Shown: piece by piece, positions 34,139 through 42,128 of the stretch
Layout: each line of letters starts with the position of its first letter
Position numbering within the stretch: position 1 is the first letter of the stretch
Source: Chitinophaga niabensis
GTDB taxonomy: Bacteria > Bacteroidota > Bacteroidia > Chitinophagales > Chitinophagaceae
Reading direction: 5' to 3'
DNA: 64,000 nt
Assembly (NCBI GenBank): GCA_017849435.1
Contig: JAFIGY010000018.1
Span: 62,001 to 126,000, forward strand
Position numbers and translations under genes: made by a program
The notes under the pieces: generated by a model
Told to the model about the DNA's origin: nothing
Seen by the model: the letters and a program-made list of their open reading frames with translations, nothing else
Database searches by the model: none

Positions 34139-35404
34139 TTATCGTCTGATTCCCGTTTTTTTGCCGACAAAATAAAACATGGACGCGATCGTGCCCAGCA
34201 GTCCCGCAACACCGCTGACGATTACCAGTTGCGTATAAAAATCCAGCCAGTTCGCCTGTATCCGGAAGACGGTCTTAGCCAGCATCACACCCACACTGCC
34301 CAGGTATCCGAAAGCATCCGCGATATAGATCAGGAATCCCACGTTCCCTGCAAACCGGTAAGCGGCAATAAAGCGATCGAAAAGGATACTGTTGAAAGGG
34401 ATGTACACCATATACAAACCAAGCCCTGTCAGCAACATCCAGTGATACATGCCGAGCTGATGCTGCAGATAGCTCCAGGTGGAGAAGAGCGCGAGGATGA
34501 ATCCGGCCAGCATGATCCATTGCGCCAGCATGAATGCCCTGAAATTATTGCGCAGCCATATCATCGCCGCGATCAATAACAGGATGATGATGGAAATGAT
34601 CGCTTCCGTTTGTGCAAATACGCCTGCATCAAACACTTCACCCGAGGCCCTCCACATATCGGCCATAAAACTATCCCGCACTTCGCGGAGGATGGTCACG
34701 AGTATATAGATGACCACTAACAGCACTATACCGGGCCAAAAATGCCGGAGCAATACACGACGGTCCTGTGCTGACATCGGCTGGCGGTCCATCCGTTGCT
34801 GTTTGTCTTCTTCATCCGGCGGCGGTATCCGCTCCAGCAGGCTCACGAACAATATCAATGCGGGCATGAACACAGCGCCTACCGTGAACGGCATCCAGTA
34901 CTCGCTTACATGCCACTGTTGCATCACCCATTGGGCAACGGTTTTAGCGAACCCCGCCGCAAAAATGAAACTCACGGCAAGCGCGGCGCTGATCATATCC
35001 GTTGTTCTCCTTCCTTCCACATACGAGAATACGATCCCCCACAGCATTCCCAGCGGGAATCCGTTCAGGAACAAACACCAGAAATTATAAGGAGGCGGTA
35101 TCCATGCAAACAGCAGCCACGCAAACCATGCGAACCCTGTCAGCCCCAATATCAGCCAATGCCGGCGTACCCTTTGCAAACCGGAGATAAAACGGATACC
35201 GTAAAATTTGGCGAGCATGTAACCCATTACCTGCGTCACTACCAGCGCCACTTTATAGTCTCCCCCAAAGATCATATGACCGCTGTAAGGCGCCACATTA
35301 AAGGCTTTGCGGTAAGCAAAGATGGCGGTATAAGCGGAAAAACTGGTAATGGCGGCCAGAACGGCCACTCCTATCTGGCGGCTGGAAAACGCGGAGGCTG
35401 ACAT
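34139..35404 (-). CDS. DUF5690 family multi-pass membrane protein (MFS-like)
   Basis: A 421-residue inner-membrane protein with about 11-12 hydrophobic segments. GYMLAKFYGIRFI and GFPLGMLWGIVFSYVEGRRTTDM are the most striking conserved loops, matching the DUF5690 family, which is distantly MFS-like. The transported substrate is unknown. A mid-protein hydrophilic loop (about 230-255, PPPDEEDKQQRMDRQPMSAQD) separates two six-helix halves. The open frame extends to 35503 across an IS end, so the ATG at 35404 is chosen. The IS remnant begins about 40 bp upstream and may have altered its promoter. Confidence 0.85.
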   Translation of the reverse strand: MSASAFSSRQIGVAVLAAITSFSAYTAIFAYRKAFNVAPYSGHMIFGGDYKVALVVTQVMGYMLAKFYGIRFISGLQRVRRHWLILGLTGFAWFAWLLFAWIPPPYNFWCLFLNGFPLGMLWGIVFSYVEGRRTTDMISAALAVSFIFAAGFAKTVAQWVMQQWHVSEYWMPFTVGAVFMPALILFVSLLERIPPPDEEDKQQRMDRQPMSAQDRRVLLRHFWPGIVLLVVIYILVTILREVRDSFMADMWRASGEVFDAGVFAQTEAIISIIILLLIAAMIWLRNNFRAFMLAQWIMLAGFILALFSTWSYLQHQLGMYHWMLLTGLGLYMVYIPFNSILFDRFIAAYRFAGNVGFLIYIADAFGYLGSVGVMLAKTVFRIQANWLDFYTQLVIVSGVAGLLGTIASMFYFVGKKTGIRR

Positions 35405-35444
35405 ATTCTTAGGAAGATACGCTGTAAAGCGGGAATTAAAAAGA

Positions 35445-35474
35445 GGGTGTCTCAAAAGTAAATTTGAGGCACCC
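35445..35474. repeat. IS1182-like left terminal hairpin
   Basis: GGGTGTCTCAAA (35445-35456) and TTTGAGGCACCC (35463-35474) pair with a single G.U and a 6-base loop, followed by TTTTTCTTTTT. Sequences of this GGGTGTCTCAAA type are found at the ends of IS1182-family elements of Bacteroidota. An N-terminal transposase fragment starts 96 bp further on. It could also terminate transcription towards higher coordinates. Confidence 0.55.
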
Positions 35475-35569
35475 TTTTTCTTTTTCAGTTTTTGAGGATG
35501 CACATACGAAGTGCATAAATAAATCCAGTCAGGCTAAATCTAAGGATTGGGGGTTGAGGTAAATAATGC

Positions 35570-35644
35570 ATGGCAAGAGGAAAAAGTTTATCTGTAGTTT
35601 TTAAGGCCGTCCATCAAAATCAGATCATGGTGTTAAGCTTATAA
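35570..35644 (+). pseudogene. IS1182-like transposase, N-terminal fragment
   Basis: A 24-codon frame beginning ATG at 35570 reads MARGKSLSVVFKAVHQNQIMVL and then breaks off at a stop (35642-35644). The FK-x-x-HQNQIMVL start is how IS1182-family transposases of Bacteroidota begin, where it is normally followed by a proline-rich LPPSL-type segment. The homology ends sharply after VL. The matching C-terminal piece lies 2.4 kb away at 38001-38264 on the same strand, with an AraC regulator and an epoxide hydrolase in between. Confidence 0.6.
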
Positions 35645-35934
35645 GTTTGTAGAAGTTCCTCTTGATCTTCCCAGGTTTCTTGTTCAGCCAAATTGTCAAG
35701 AGTTCTTTCTCTCAAAAAGGGTAGCAGTAGATAAAGTATCAAAAAAGGAAAGTCAATTTTCTTTTCGATACGTATTATCTCCTTTCAGCCGATGCCGGGC
35801 AGACCAAAGAATTAGAACCGGAAATGGTATATTTTTACAGAACTGGCTGAGCTCCACTGGGGCGATTAACGGGCTTTCAATATTTTCCAATTGACAGCAA
35901 GAAATTTTATTCCTTGGTAATCACTGATTCGATC
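35645..35934. other. A+T-rich gap between transposase debris and the AraC gene; no intact gene
   Basis: No start-to-stop gene is visible. On the reverse strand 35620-35784 is open for 54 codons without any start codon, containing RERTLDNLAEQETWEDQEELL. This reads like the broken end of an unknown gene. The remaining part up to 35934 should hold the AraC promoter. Together with the transposase pieces this looks like a scar of one or more insertions. Confidence 0.4.
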
Positions 35935-36783
35935 ATGAAAGTACACCGGCACATTCCAACATATCCACTCTCAGGCTTCATTCAGCACATTGTTTACGTT
36001 AGCGGATCATTATCAATACCTTACATCAAAGAGCTTCCGGAAGGCGGAATAAACCTCGTGATCGAACTGAATGAAAATACCCTGAATACAGTTTATCCCG
36101 AAATAAACACCGGTTACAAAAAAGAGGTTAAGAATGCCTGGATCTCGGGGATGCAGAAACAGGCGATCCTTTACAAAAACAATCTCAATTCTACTATCAT
36201 CAGTATCCGTTTTACGGTGGGTGGCTTTTTTTCGCTTACGAAGATACCTATTACCGTATTGGACAATGTGGGTGTTGAGGCCGAAGCTGTTTTTGGGAGT
36301 TCCTTCATGCGATTGTATGAAAAACTACTCAATGCCACCACCCTGGCAGACAGGTTCGCATTGATCGAAAACTACTTTTTACAATATTCGGTTGAAGAGA
36401 ACATGGGATATCATATCGTGAGATTTATAAACCAGAATATCGACAAACCCATCGACTGGTTAATACAGAAATCCGGTTATTCTCAAAAGCACGTCATTCA
36501 CCTGCTTAAAACATATACGGGCTTTTCACCAAAATACCTGCAAAGAGTTCATCGGCTACAGCAGGTGATTACTGAAATCCAAAAAAATAAGACCCATATC
36601 GACTGGTTCTCCGTCATCCACCGGTACGGCTATTTTGACCAGGCCCATTTCATAAAAGATTTTGCTTATTTTACAGGGTTAAAGCCAATGGAGTATCTGA
36701 GATCTCAATTAGCCTTGGATGAAAATAAGCTGGTGCCTGAAATGATCCTGCAATTTCCCAATGATAATCCGGATGCAAAGTAA
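35935..36783 (+). CDS. AraC-family transcriptional regulator
   Basis: A 282-residue protein beginning MKVHRHIPTYPLSGFIQHI (a TTG seven codons earlier is possible). The N-terminal domain (residues 1-150, ELPEGGINLVIEL, SIRFTVGGFFSL) matches the DUF6597-type sensor of AraC regulators. The C-terminal double HTH contains KPIDWLIQKSGYSQKHVIHLLKTYTGFSPKYLQRVHRLQQ and a second helix pair with YFDQAHFIKDFAYFTGLKPMEYL. It is probably the activator or repressor of the epoxide hydrolase gene starting 98 bp downstream. Base composition is lower in G+C than the flanks, consistent with import on the surrounding mobile element. Confidence 0.9.
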   Translation: MKVHRHIPTYPLSGFIQHIVYVSGSLSIPYIKELPEGGINLVIELNENTLNTVYPEINTGYKKEVKNAWISGMQKQAILYKNNLNSTIISIRFTVGGFFSLTKIPITVLDNVGVEAEAVFGSSFMRLYEKLLNATTLADRFALIENYFLQYSVEENMGYHIVRFINQNIDKPIDWLIQKSGYSQKHVIHLLKTYTGFSPKYLQRVHRLQQVITEIQKNKTHIDWFSVIHRYGYFDQAHFIKDFAYFTGLKPMEYLRSQLALDENKLVPEMILQFPNDNPDAK

Positions 36784-36847
36784 ACCTCAACTTACTGACA
36801 AGTGTCCCTGGTAAATTTTTTACAATGACAGGAGGAGCCTGCTGACT

Positions 36848-36855
36848 ATTTTTGT
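36848..36855 (+). promoter_or_regulatory. Bacteroidota -7 box (TATTTTTG) for the epoxide hydrolase
   Basis: TATTTTTG fits TAnnTTTG and lies 26 bp before the ATG at 36882. The hydrolase therefore has its own promoter inside the AraC-hydrolase gap, as expected for a regulated target gene. Confidence 0.45.
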
Positions 36856-36881
36856 ACTGAACAAAATAAATACAGCAGTTT

Positions 36882-38000
36882 ATGAAACCTTTTAGCATTA
36901 ATGTACCGCAAGAGACACTTAACGATCTATCAGCAAGACTAAAACAAACGAGGTGGACGGATGAACCTGAAAATGCCGGGTGGAATTATGGCACCAATCC
37001 GGGGTATTTGCAGGAACTGGTGCGCTATTGGCAGACAGCGTACGATTGGAGAACCCACGAAGCGGAGATCAACCAGTTTCCCCAATACAAGACCGAAATA
37101 GACGGCATTACCATTCATTTCGTTCATGTAAAAGGCCAGGGAAAAAATACTTCGCCGCTGATCCTGAGCCATGGATGGCCAGACTCGTTCTATCGCTTTC
37201 TCCCGATTGTTCCAATGCTGACCCATCCAACTGAAGGCGGGCGTTCTTATGACCTCGTGATCCCTTCCATACCCGGGTTTGGATTCTCCCAACAAACGGC
37301 CCTGAATAGCGATAGGACGGCAGCCCTGTTCAACAAACTCATGACAGAAGTACTGGGATATTCCACCTACTTTGCCGCAGGCGGTGATATGGGTACTTTG
37401 ATCACGAAGTCGCTGGCAGTGCAGTTCCCAGGCAATGTAAAGGCTATTCATTTAACGGATGTAGGTTATCCCAACGGCAGCGAGGACTGGGGGACGATGA
37501 CACCCGCCGAACAGGCGTTTGGGCAACAAATACAACATTGGTTCTTTACGGAAGGCGCGTTTAATATGATCCAGTCAACTAAGCCACAAACCCTGGGTTA
37601 TGCGCTCAACGACAGCCCCGTGGGACTGGCCTCCTGGATCATCGAAAAATTCCATGCCTGGAGTGACAATGACGGAAATCCCGAAAATTGCCTTAGCATG
37701 GACAAACTGATCACAAACATTATGATCTACTGGGTAAGCCAATCCATTAATTCATCCATCAGAACATATGCCGAGAATGCTCGCGCCGGTTATATGGGGG
37801 GGCTGCAATCCTCCCAACGGGTAGGTGTACCAACGGGGGTGTCGCTGTTTCCCAGGGAAGCCCAATTCCCTAAAGAATGGGCGGAAAGGATGGCCAATGT
37901 CGTAAGCTTCAATATACTGGGCAAAGGAGGTCATTTTGCAGCGATGGAACAGCCTGAGGTCTATTCCAGGGAGCTTGCCGGATTCTTTGGGAAAATGTGA
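36882..38000 (+). CDS. Epoxide hydrolase (EHN domain, alpha/beta hydrolase)
   Basis: A 372-residue enzyme. The N-terminal EHN domain (SINVPQETLNDLSARLKQTRW) is followed by an alpha/beta hydrolase with HGWPDSFYRF (97-106, oxyanion region), AAGGDMGT with nucleophile Asp169, and KGGHFAAMEQPE with catalytic His351. The microsomal/juvenile-hormone epoxide hydrolase-like architecture opens epoxides to diols, probably for detoxification. It is about the usual length. The stop TGA at 37998-38000 is directly followed, in the same frame, by the C-terminal remnant of an IS1182-like transposase. The gene therefore appears inserted into, or captured by, that element. Confidence 0.92.
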   Translation: MKPFSINVPQETLNDLSARLKQTRWTDEPENAGWNYGTNPGYLQELVRYWQTAYDWRTHEAEINQFPQYKTEIDGITIHFVHVKGQGKNTSPLILSHGWPDSFYRFLPIVPMLTHPTEGGRSYDLVIPSIPGFGFSQQTALNSDRTAALFNKLMTEVLGYSTYFAAGGDMGTLITKSLAVQFPGNVKAIHLTDVGYPNGSEDWGTMTPAEQAFGQQIQHWFFTEGAFNMIQSTKPQTLGYALNDSPVGLASWIIEKFHAWSDNDGNPENCLSMDKLITNIMIYWVSQSINSSIRTYAENARAGYMGGLQSSQRVGVPTGVSLFPREAQFPKEWAERMANVVSFNILGKGGHFAAMEQPEVYSRELAGFFGKM

Positions 38001-38264
38001 TCGTATTTCTGCGCTAAGCCTGTTTTTCCGACTGTCAAATTAAAACAACAGGCCGATAAGCGGCTGAGGTCCAAGCGAGGTATCCGGAAGCGAAAACAAC
38101 GATGCTTTGATACTGAACCGGTCTTTGCAAACATTAAATACAACCATCACTTTAAGCGCTTCTTGCTTCGGGAGCTGGAAAAAGTAAATGTCGAAACTGG
38201 CCTGCTGGCTTTAGCATACAATCGCTTGCCTTACCATTACGATCCTCTTTTGTCTCCTTCCTGA
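38001..38264 (+). pseudogene. IS1182-like transposase, C-terminal fragment
   Basis: An open frame of 87 codons without a start, ending at TGA 38262-38264. It contains LKQQADKRLRSKRGIRKRKQ and, further on, DTEPVFANIKYNHHFKRFLL and KVNVETGLLALAYN. The D-x-EPVF-x-NIK-x-N...F-x-RF-x-LR...K-V-x-x-E-x-GLLALA-x-N pattern is the conserved C-terminal end of IS1182-family DDE transposases. The N-terminal piece of such a protein is at 35570-35644 and the catalytic core is missing. No right-hand terminal repeat could be recognised downstream, up to the terminator at 38302. Confidence 0.8.
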
Positions 38265-38301
38265 AAATTATTGCCTCATCTCCTTTTATCCCCTAAAAAT
38301 G

Positions 38302-38332
38302 AAAAACCGTCCCAGAATTACTGCTGAGACGG
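38302..38332 (-). terminator. Rho-independent terminator after the GH10-like gene
   Basis: Read on the reverse strand, CCGTCTCAG and CTGGGACGG form a 9-bp stem with one mismatch around an 8-base loop, followed by TTTTTC. It lies 18 bp beyond the GH10-like stop codon. The 38265-38301 stretch between it and the transposase fragment holds nothing recognisable. Confidence 0.7.
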
Positions 38333-38349
38333 CCTCTTCATTCACAGGA

Positions 38350-40683
38350 TCAATGCCCCAGTTTAATGAGTTTAAGTATTTGTCGTTTTGGTCCCTGGAT
38401 GATCTCCACATAATAAATGCCACTATGATAATCCGCTCCGATCGTGAGCGTGCTGTTGGGAGCGATGTTATCACGGGTTTCCATCAGCTGGCCGGCATTG
38501 TTATATACGCGGATACTGATCGGTAGTTGATGTTTGCTGGTCATCAACAACGTGAATTGATGGAAGGTGGGATTGGGCATGGCCGTAACTGCCAGACCAT
38601 CCGCGTACGTCCAGGGTTTGTTGCCCGGTACGATCACGGAAGTGGTTTGTTGGCTGGTATTGCCGGAAGCATCCGTGGCGGTAATGGTGATCGTGTAAAT
38701 GCGACCGTTGCCATACATATTCCGCTCAGCTCTGAGCCTTATGCGACGGGCATCCAGCACTTCCCAGTCCGCCCCTGTGCCGGCTTCGTTGCTGGTAATG
38801 GAAAGTGTGGCCGTTGCTGCATGGCAATCCGTCAGTGTATAATCCACCGTTATATCCTGCATTTTCCTGTTGGGAACATTCAGGATGAAGGGATGTGTGG
38901 ATATATTGGAAATCAGCGGCGCCAGTGTGTCTTTCAGCGTCACTGCAAAGCTGCAGGTATCCGCACGGCTGCCGGCATTGGCAGCAATGAGGCGGATCAC
39001 ATCGTTATGATGTACTTTACTGCCCGCAGCGGGCCATTGCGTAAGGGTTACGCCTCTCGGATCGTTCACCACGGCGAGGGACCTGTAATCCGGCAATACC
39101 GCGGTGCAGGCGGAGTCCCCGATCAATTCCTGGTCGCCTGCGCAAAGGATATCCGGCGCGAGGTTGGCGGAAAGATTGGATGCGATGCTTTCATTGTGGA
39201 AGCGATCCAGTGCGGTAACGGTGTAATAGTAGGTGGTGTTGGGAACGATGGTTTTGTCCGTATACACCGTATCCGCCTGTGAAGTGATCGCCAGTATCTG
39301 ATCCGCGGTGGTGGTATCGATCACCGGATCTTCCGAGCGATAGATCACGAACTGGCGGGCTCTGTCCATTTCACTGGCGGCATCCGCGTTATTGGTCCAG
39401 CGAAGCAACACGGAATCCGTTCCGAACTGTTGTGCATCCAGGGCCGAGGGGGCATTGGGGGCAACGTTATCCCGCCACGGCATGGCCGGGAGCAGCGCTG
39501 GTTTTTTGTAGAAGTTCAGTCGCAGGGAGTCGCGGAAGCCCAGCTTGTTGGAGCGAAGGCTGTTGGTGTTGTACACCGATTGGCCGTATACATTCGCCAG
39601 ACTGCGGTTCAGCCGGATCTCGTCCGGTATCTGCGTCGGATATTTCCAGGGAATGCCTGCTGTTGTATCCCCTACTTTGTATCCTGCCAGGCCGATATAA
39701 ATGTGACGGTTATACGAATTATTGTTCCACCAGGGCGTTACCGCGGCGTAATTCGCGCCCGGCTGGCCCATGTACCAATACACCTGCGGCATAAGATAAT
39801 CCACCCATCCTTCCTGTAACCACTTGCGGGTATCTGCGAAGAGTGTGGTATAGTGCTCCAGGCCCGATGTAGGCGTACCGATCGCGGGGTTCGTGCTGTT
39901 ACGGTAAATGCCCGAAGGGGAAACACCGAACTTCACCCAGGGTTTGATGGTTTTGATGCTGTCATATACCCGCTGGATGAGGAGGTTCACATTATCCCTG
40001 CGCCAATCTGCTTTCACGGTGAATCCCCGGGGATAAGCGGCGAAAGTGGCATCGTCGTTATAAGGCGTAACACCGGGAGCGGGTGCGGGAGGATAGAAAT
40101 AATCATCGAAATGAATACCGTCCATATCATACCGCCGCACCATATCGCAGATCACGCTGATGATATAATCCCTTACCTCCGGCAACCCCGGATCCAGTAC
40201 GCGTAATGTCCCCTGGCTCAGGAGCCATTCCGGATGGCGTTTCGCCACATGCGTGGCCGCAAAGCCCGGAAGGTTGCCGGTATTACCAACAGCGCGGTAA
40301 GGATTGAGCCAGGCATGGAACTCGATGCCTCGTTTGTGACATTCGGCGATCGCAAACTCCATCGGATCCCACAAAGGGTTGGGAGCAACGCCCTGCGTTC
40401 CGGTGAGGTCTGCGGACCAGGGGTCGATGGGACTATTGTACAAAGCATCACATTGACTGCGTACCTGCACATACATCGCATTCATGCCGGTAGCCTTGTG
40501 ATGATCTGCGATGGTGATGAAGGCCGTTCGCTGCTGGGCAGGCGTTTGCGTTTTGTTGGGCCAGTCGATATTTGAATAAGTAGCCACCCAGGCGCCGCGC
40601 AGTTCCCTCTTGGGGGCGTGCTGGGCTTTTGCCAGCCAGGGGGTGAGGATGCATAAAAGAAAGACACGTAGAATTCGAGGCAT
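38350..40683 (-). CDS. GH10-like glycoside hydrolase (GHL10/DUF187) with T9SS sorting domain
   Basis: A 777-residue secreted protein with signal peptide MPRILRVFLLCILTPWLAKAQ. The GHL10 TIM barrel begins RELRGAWVATYSNIDWP and includes YVQVRSQCDALYNS, FHAWLNPYRA and YDMDGIHFDDYFYP. An Fn3-like domain (about 440-530, TVTALDRFHNESIASN) and a second beta domain follow. The last 80 residues (AVTAMPNPTFHQFTLLMTS... LKLIKL) form a type A C-terminal T9SS signal, so it is released or surface-attached by type IX secretion. The family is thought to cleave glycans, possibly cell-wall related, but specificity is not defined. The gene is monocistronic with a strong terminator. Confidence 0.9.
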   Translation of the reverse strand: MPRILRVFLLCILTPWLAKAQHAPKRELRGAWVATYSNIDWPNKTQTPAQQRTAFITIADHHKATGMNAMYVQVRSQCDALYNSPIDPWSADLTGTQGVAPNPLWDPMEFAIAECHKRGIEFHAWLNPYRAVGNTGNLPGFAATHVAKRHPEWLLSQGTLRVLDPGLPEVRDYIISVICDMVRRYDMDGIHFDDYFYPPAPAPGVTPYNDDATFAAYPRGFTVKADWRRDNVNLLIQRVYDSIKTIKPWVKFGVSPSGIYRNSTNPAIGTPTSGLEHYTTLFADTRKWLQEGWVDYLMPQVYWYMGQPGANYAAVTPWWNNNSYNRHIYIGLAGYKVGDTTAGIPWKYPTQIPDEIRLNRSLANVYGQSVYNTNSLRSNKLGFRDSLRLNFYKKPALLPAMPWRDNVAPNAPSALDAQQFGTDSVLLRWTNNADAASEMDRARQFVIYRSEDPVIDTTTADQILAITSQADTVYTDKTIVPNTTYYYTVTALDRFHNESIASNLSANLAPDILCAGDQELIGDSACTAVLPDYRSLAVVNDPRGVTLTQWPAAGSKVHHNDVIRLIAANAGSRADTCSFAVTLKDTLAPLISNISTHPFILNVPNRKMQDITVDYTLTDCHAATATLSITSNEAGTGADWEVLDARRIRLRAERNMYGNGRIYTITITATDASGNTSQQTTSVIVPGNKPWTYADGLAVTAMPNPTFHQFTLLMTSKHQLPISIRVYNNAGQLMETRDNIAPNSTLTIGADYHSGIYYVEIIQGPKRQILKLIKLGH

Positions 40684-40755
40684 GAGCAGGGATTTTGGTT
40701 GACACTATATATGATCAATTGAAAAGCGGCCGCCGTTATTCCTTTCAAAAATAAA

Positions 40756-40787
40756 TTTGCGCAGCCTGGGGTTTGGGTATAATTTTG
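40756..40787 (+). promoter_or_regulatory. Complete Bacteroidota promoter for the ArsR gene
   Basis: TTTG (40756-40759) and TAATTTTG (40780-40787) are separated by 20 bp, the optimal -33/-7 arrangement for Bacteroidota sigma-A. The ArsR ATG follows at 40820. It lies in the divergent gap with the GH10-like gene. Confidence 0.65.
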
Positions 40788-40819
40788 TAACCAAAAGGTG
40801 ACATAAATTATCCGGAATT

Positions 40820-41152
40820 ATGGAAATGAGAAGAGACGTATTTCAGGCCATCGCAGATCCTACCCGCAGAAAGATCATTCATCTGCTGGCCCAACAATCC
40901 CTGAACCTGAATGCTGTTGCAGAAAACTTCGATATCAGCCGACCCGCTGTATCCAAACATATACGCATCCTCACCGAATGCGGACTGGTGGTCATCAAAC
41001 AGAAAGGCCGTGAACGTTATTGCGAAGCGCATTTGCAGCAATTGAAAGAAGTGTCCGCCTGGGCAGAACAATACCGCATCTTCTGGACCCGGAAGCTGGA
41101 TGCGCTGGAGGACTTCCTGGCCCAGGAGCGTAAACCTTCCCGCAAAAAGTAA
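40820..41152 (+). CDS. ArsR/SmtB-type winged-helix regulator
   Basis: A 110-residue regulator beginning MEMRRDVFQAIADPTRRKIIHLLA, with helix-turn-helix LNAVAENFDISRPAVSKHIRIL and the wing GLVVIKQKGRERYCEAH. The AISDPTRR type is usually encoded next to an SRPBCC/AHSA1 gene whose expression it controls. Here the next genes are membrane proteins, one of them broken. No cysteine metal-binding motif (ELCVCD) is present, so a metal sensor role is unlikely. A well-formed promoter lies upstream. Confidence 0.9.
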   Translation: MEMRRDVFQAIADPTRRKIIHLLAQQSLNLNAVAENFDISRPAVSKHIRILTECGLVVIKQKGRERYCEAHLQQLKEVSAWAEQYRIFWTRKLDALEDFLAQERKPSRKK

Positions 41153-41203
41153 CCTTCCTCTTTTCTTTACAGTTTATTCACCCGGAATTATATTTCAGAA
41201 AGT

Positions 41204-41234
41204 TTTGAAAGTTTGGAAATTATAAATAAATTTG
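41204..41234 (+). promoter_or_regulatory. Bacteroidota promoter for the broken membrane gene
   Basis: TTTG (41204-41207) is followed 19 bp later by TAAATTTG (41227-41234), which matches TAnnTTTG. The ATG at 41239 is only 4 bp further, so the transcript would be leaderless. The promoter seems intact although the gene is broken. Confidence 0.55.
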
Positions 41235-41238
41235 TGCT

Positions 41239-41581
41239 ATGAACACGCTGGCCTATATCATCTACCTTTTTGATTACGGTGCGTGTGGGATTCATCTTCT
41301 TCCGGAACGGGCGCATTTACATCCTCAACCTGCTGCGGAACGATGTGGCGCTGACGGACTTTATCAACCGAATACTACTGGTGGGCTATTATCTCCTGAA
41401 CCTGGGATATGCGGCCCTGATGATCAGCACCTGGGACACGATCCGTAACTGAACGGAGCTGCTGACAAGCATCACTGTGATGACCGGCAGAATCATCCTG
41501 ACGCTGGCCGTCATTCATTTCTGCAATATGATCGCGATCTATCTTATCGGCAAACAGAAAAAAACATTCACTCATTCATAA
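41239..41581 (+). pseudogene. Broken small membrane-protein gene (relative of the next gene)
   Basis: Starts MNTLAYIIYL and is then out of frame. Removing one T from the five-T run at 41267-41271 restores a hydrophobic protein continuing ITVRVGFIFFRNGRIYIL and INRILLVGYYLLNLGYAAL. That frame meets a TGA at 41450-41452 (after STWDTIRN), and beyond it the same frame continues TELLTSITVMTGRIILTLAV to a stop at 41579-41581. The gene thus has a frameshift and a nonsense change. GYYLLNLG is shared with the next gene (GFYLLNLG), so they are paralogues. A TGG-to-TGA change would explain the nonsense codon. Confidence 0.7.
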
Positions 41582-41591
41582 ATTCAAGTAT

Positions 41592-41987
41592 ATGCAACCC
41601 TCTTACAACTTCATCGCCTACCTTATCTATTTACCTGTTGTTATAACATTGACGTGGTTTGTAGCGCATGTTTTATTCAAGAACAGTAAGGTGTTCATGC
41701 TGGATATCTTTCACGGCAAATCAGACATTGCTGCCGCTACCAATAAATTGTTTGAAACGGGATTTTACCTGTTGAATCTCGGATGTGCTTTCTACTTCAT
41801 GAAAATAGGATGGGAGATTATCAGCGACAGAACCATGCTGGAGGCGCTCAGCTACAAATTGGGAGCTTTCTGCGTATATCTCGGTGTGATGCTGTTCTTC
41901 AACCTTTACCTCTTTTTCCGGGGAAGGCGGATCTCCCGGCAGAAAGCGAAACTGGCGGAAATAGCAGTACAATTAAAACAGTCGTAA
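41592..41987 (+). CDS. Small integral membrane protein, unknown function
   Basis: A 131-residue protein with three or four hydrophobic segments: about 9-29, 52-74 (FETGFYLLNLGCAFYFMKIGW) and 87-108 (GAFCVYLGVMLFFNLYLFF). It has a basic/acidic tail (RGRRISRQKAKLAEIAVQ). It is the intact relative of the broken gene just upstream and follows it after 10 bp. No family is recognised. The conserved middle YLLNLG is probably structural. It is followed by a UUCG-capped hairpin. Confidence 0.7.
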   Translation: MQPSYNFIAYLIYLPVVITLTWFVAHVLFKNSKVFMLDIFHGKSDIAAATNKLFETGFYLLNLGCAFYFMKIGWEIISDRTMLEALSYKLGAFCVYLGVMLFFNLYLFFRGRRISRQKAKLAEIAVQLKQS

Positions 41988-41989
41988 CT

Positions 41990-42013
41990 GATCTGAGGGC
42001 TTCGGCCCTCAGG
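41990..42013 (+). terminator. UUCG-capped hairpin after the membrane-protein gene
   Basis: CTGAGGGC-TTCG-GCCCTCAG pairs perfectly and extends outward by three more pairs including one G.U. It begins just after the stop at 41987. The UUCG loop is exceptionally stable, but no U-tract follows, so it may act as a 3'-end stabiliser rather than a classic intrinsic terminator. Confidence 0.5.
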
Positions 42014-42128
42014 TCACAGATATGGTCAGTAACAAACGAAAAAGCTGCATGCGGGCAAAAATAAGGACTTTTCCCTCCAAACCGTTATCTTTACATATTA
42101 CCTATATAAATAAAAACGAATAAATACC

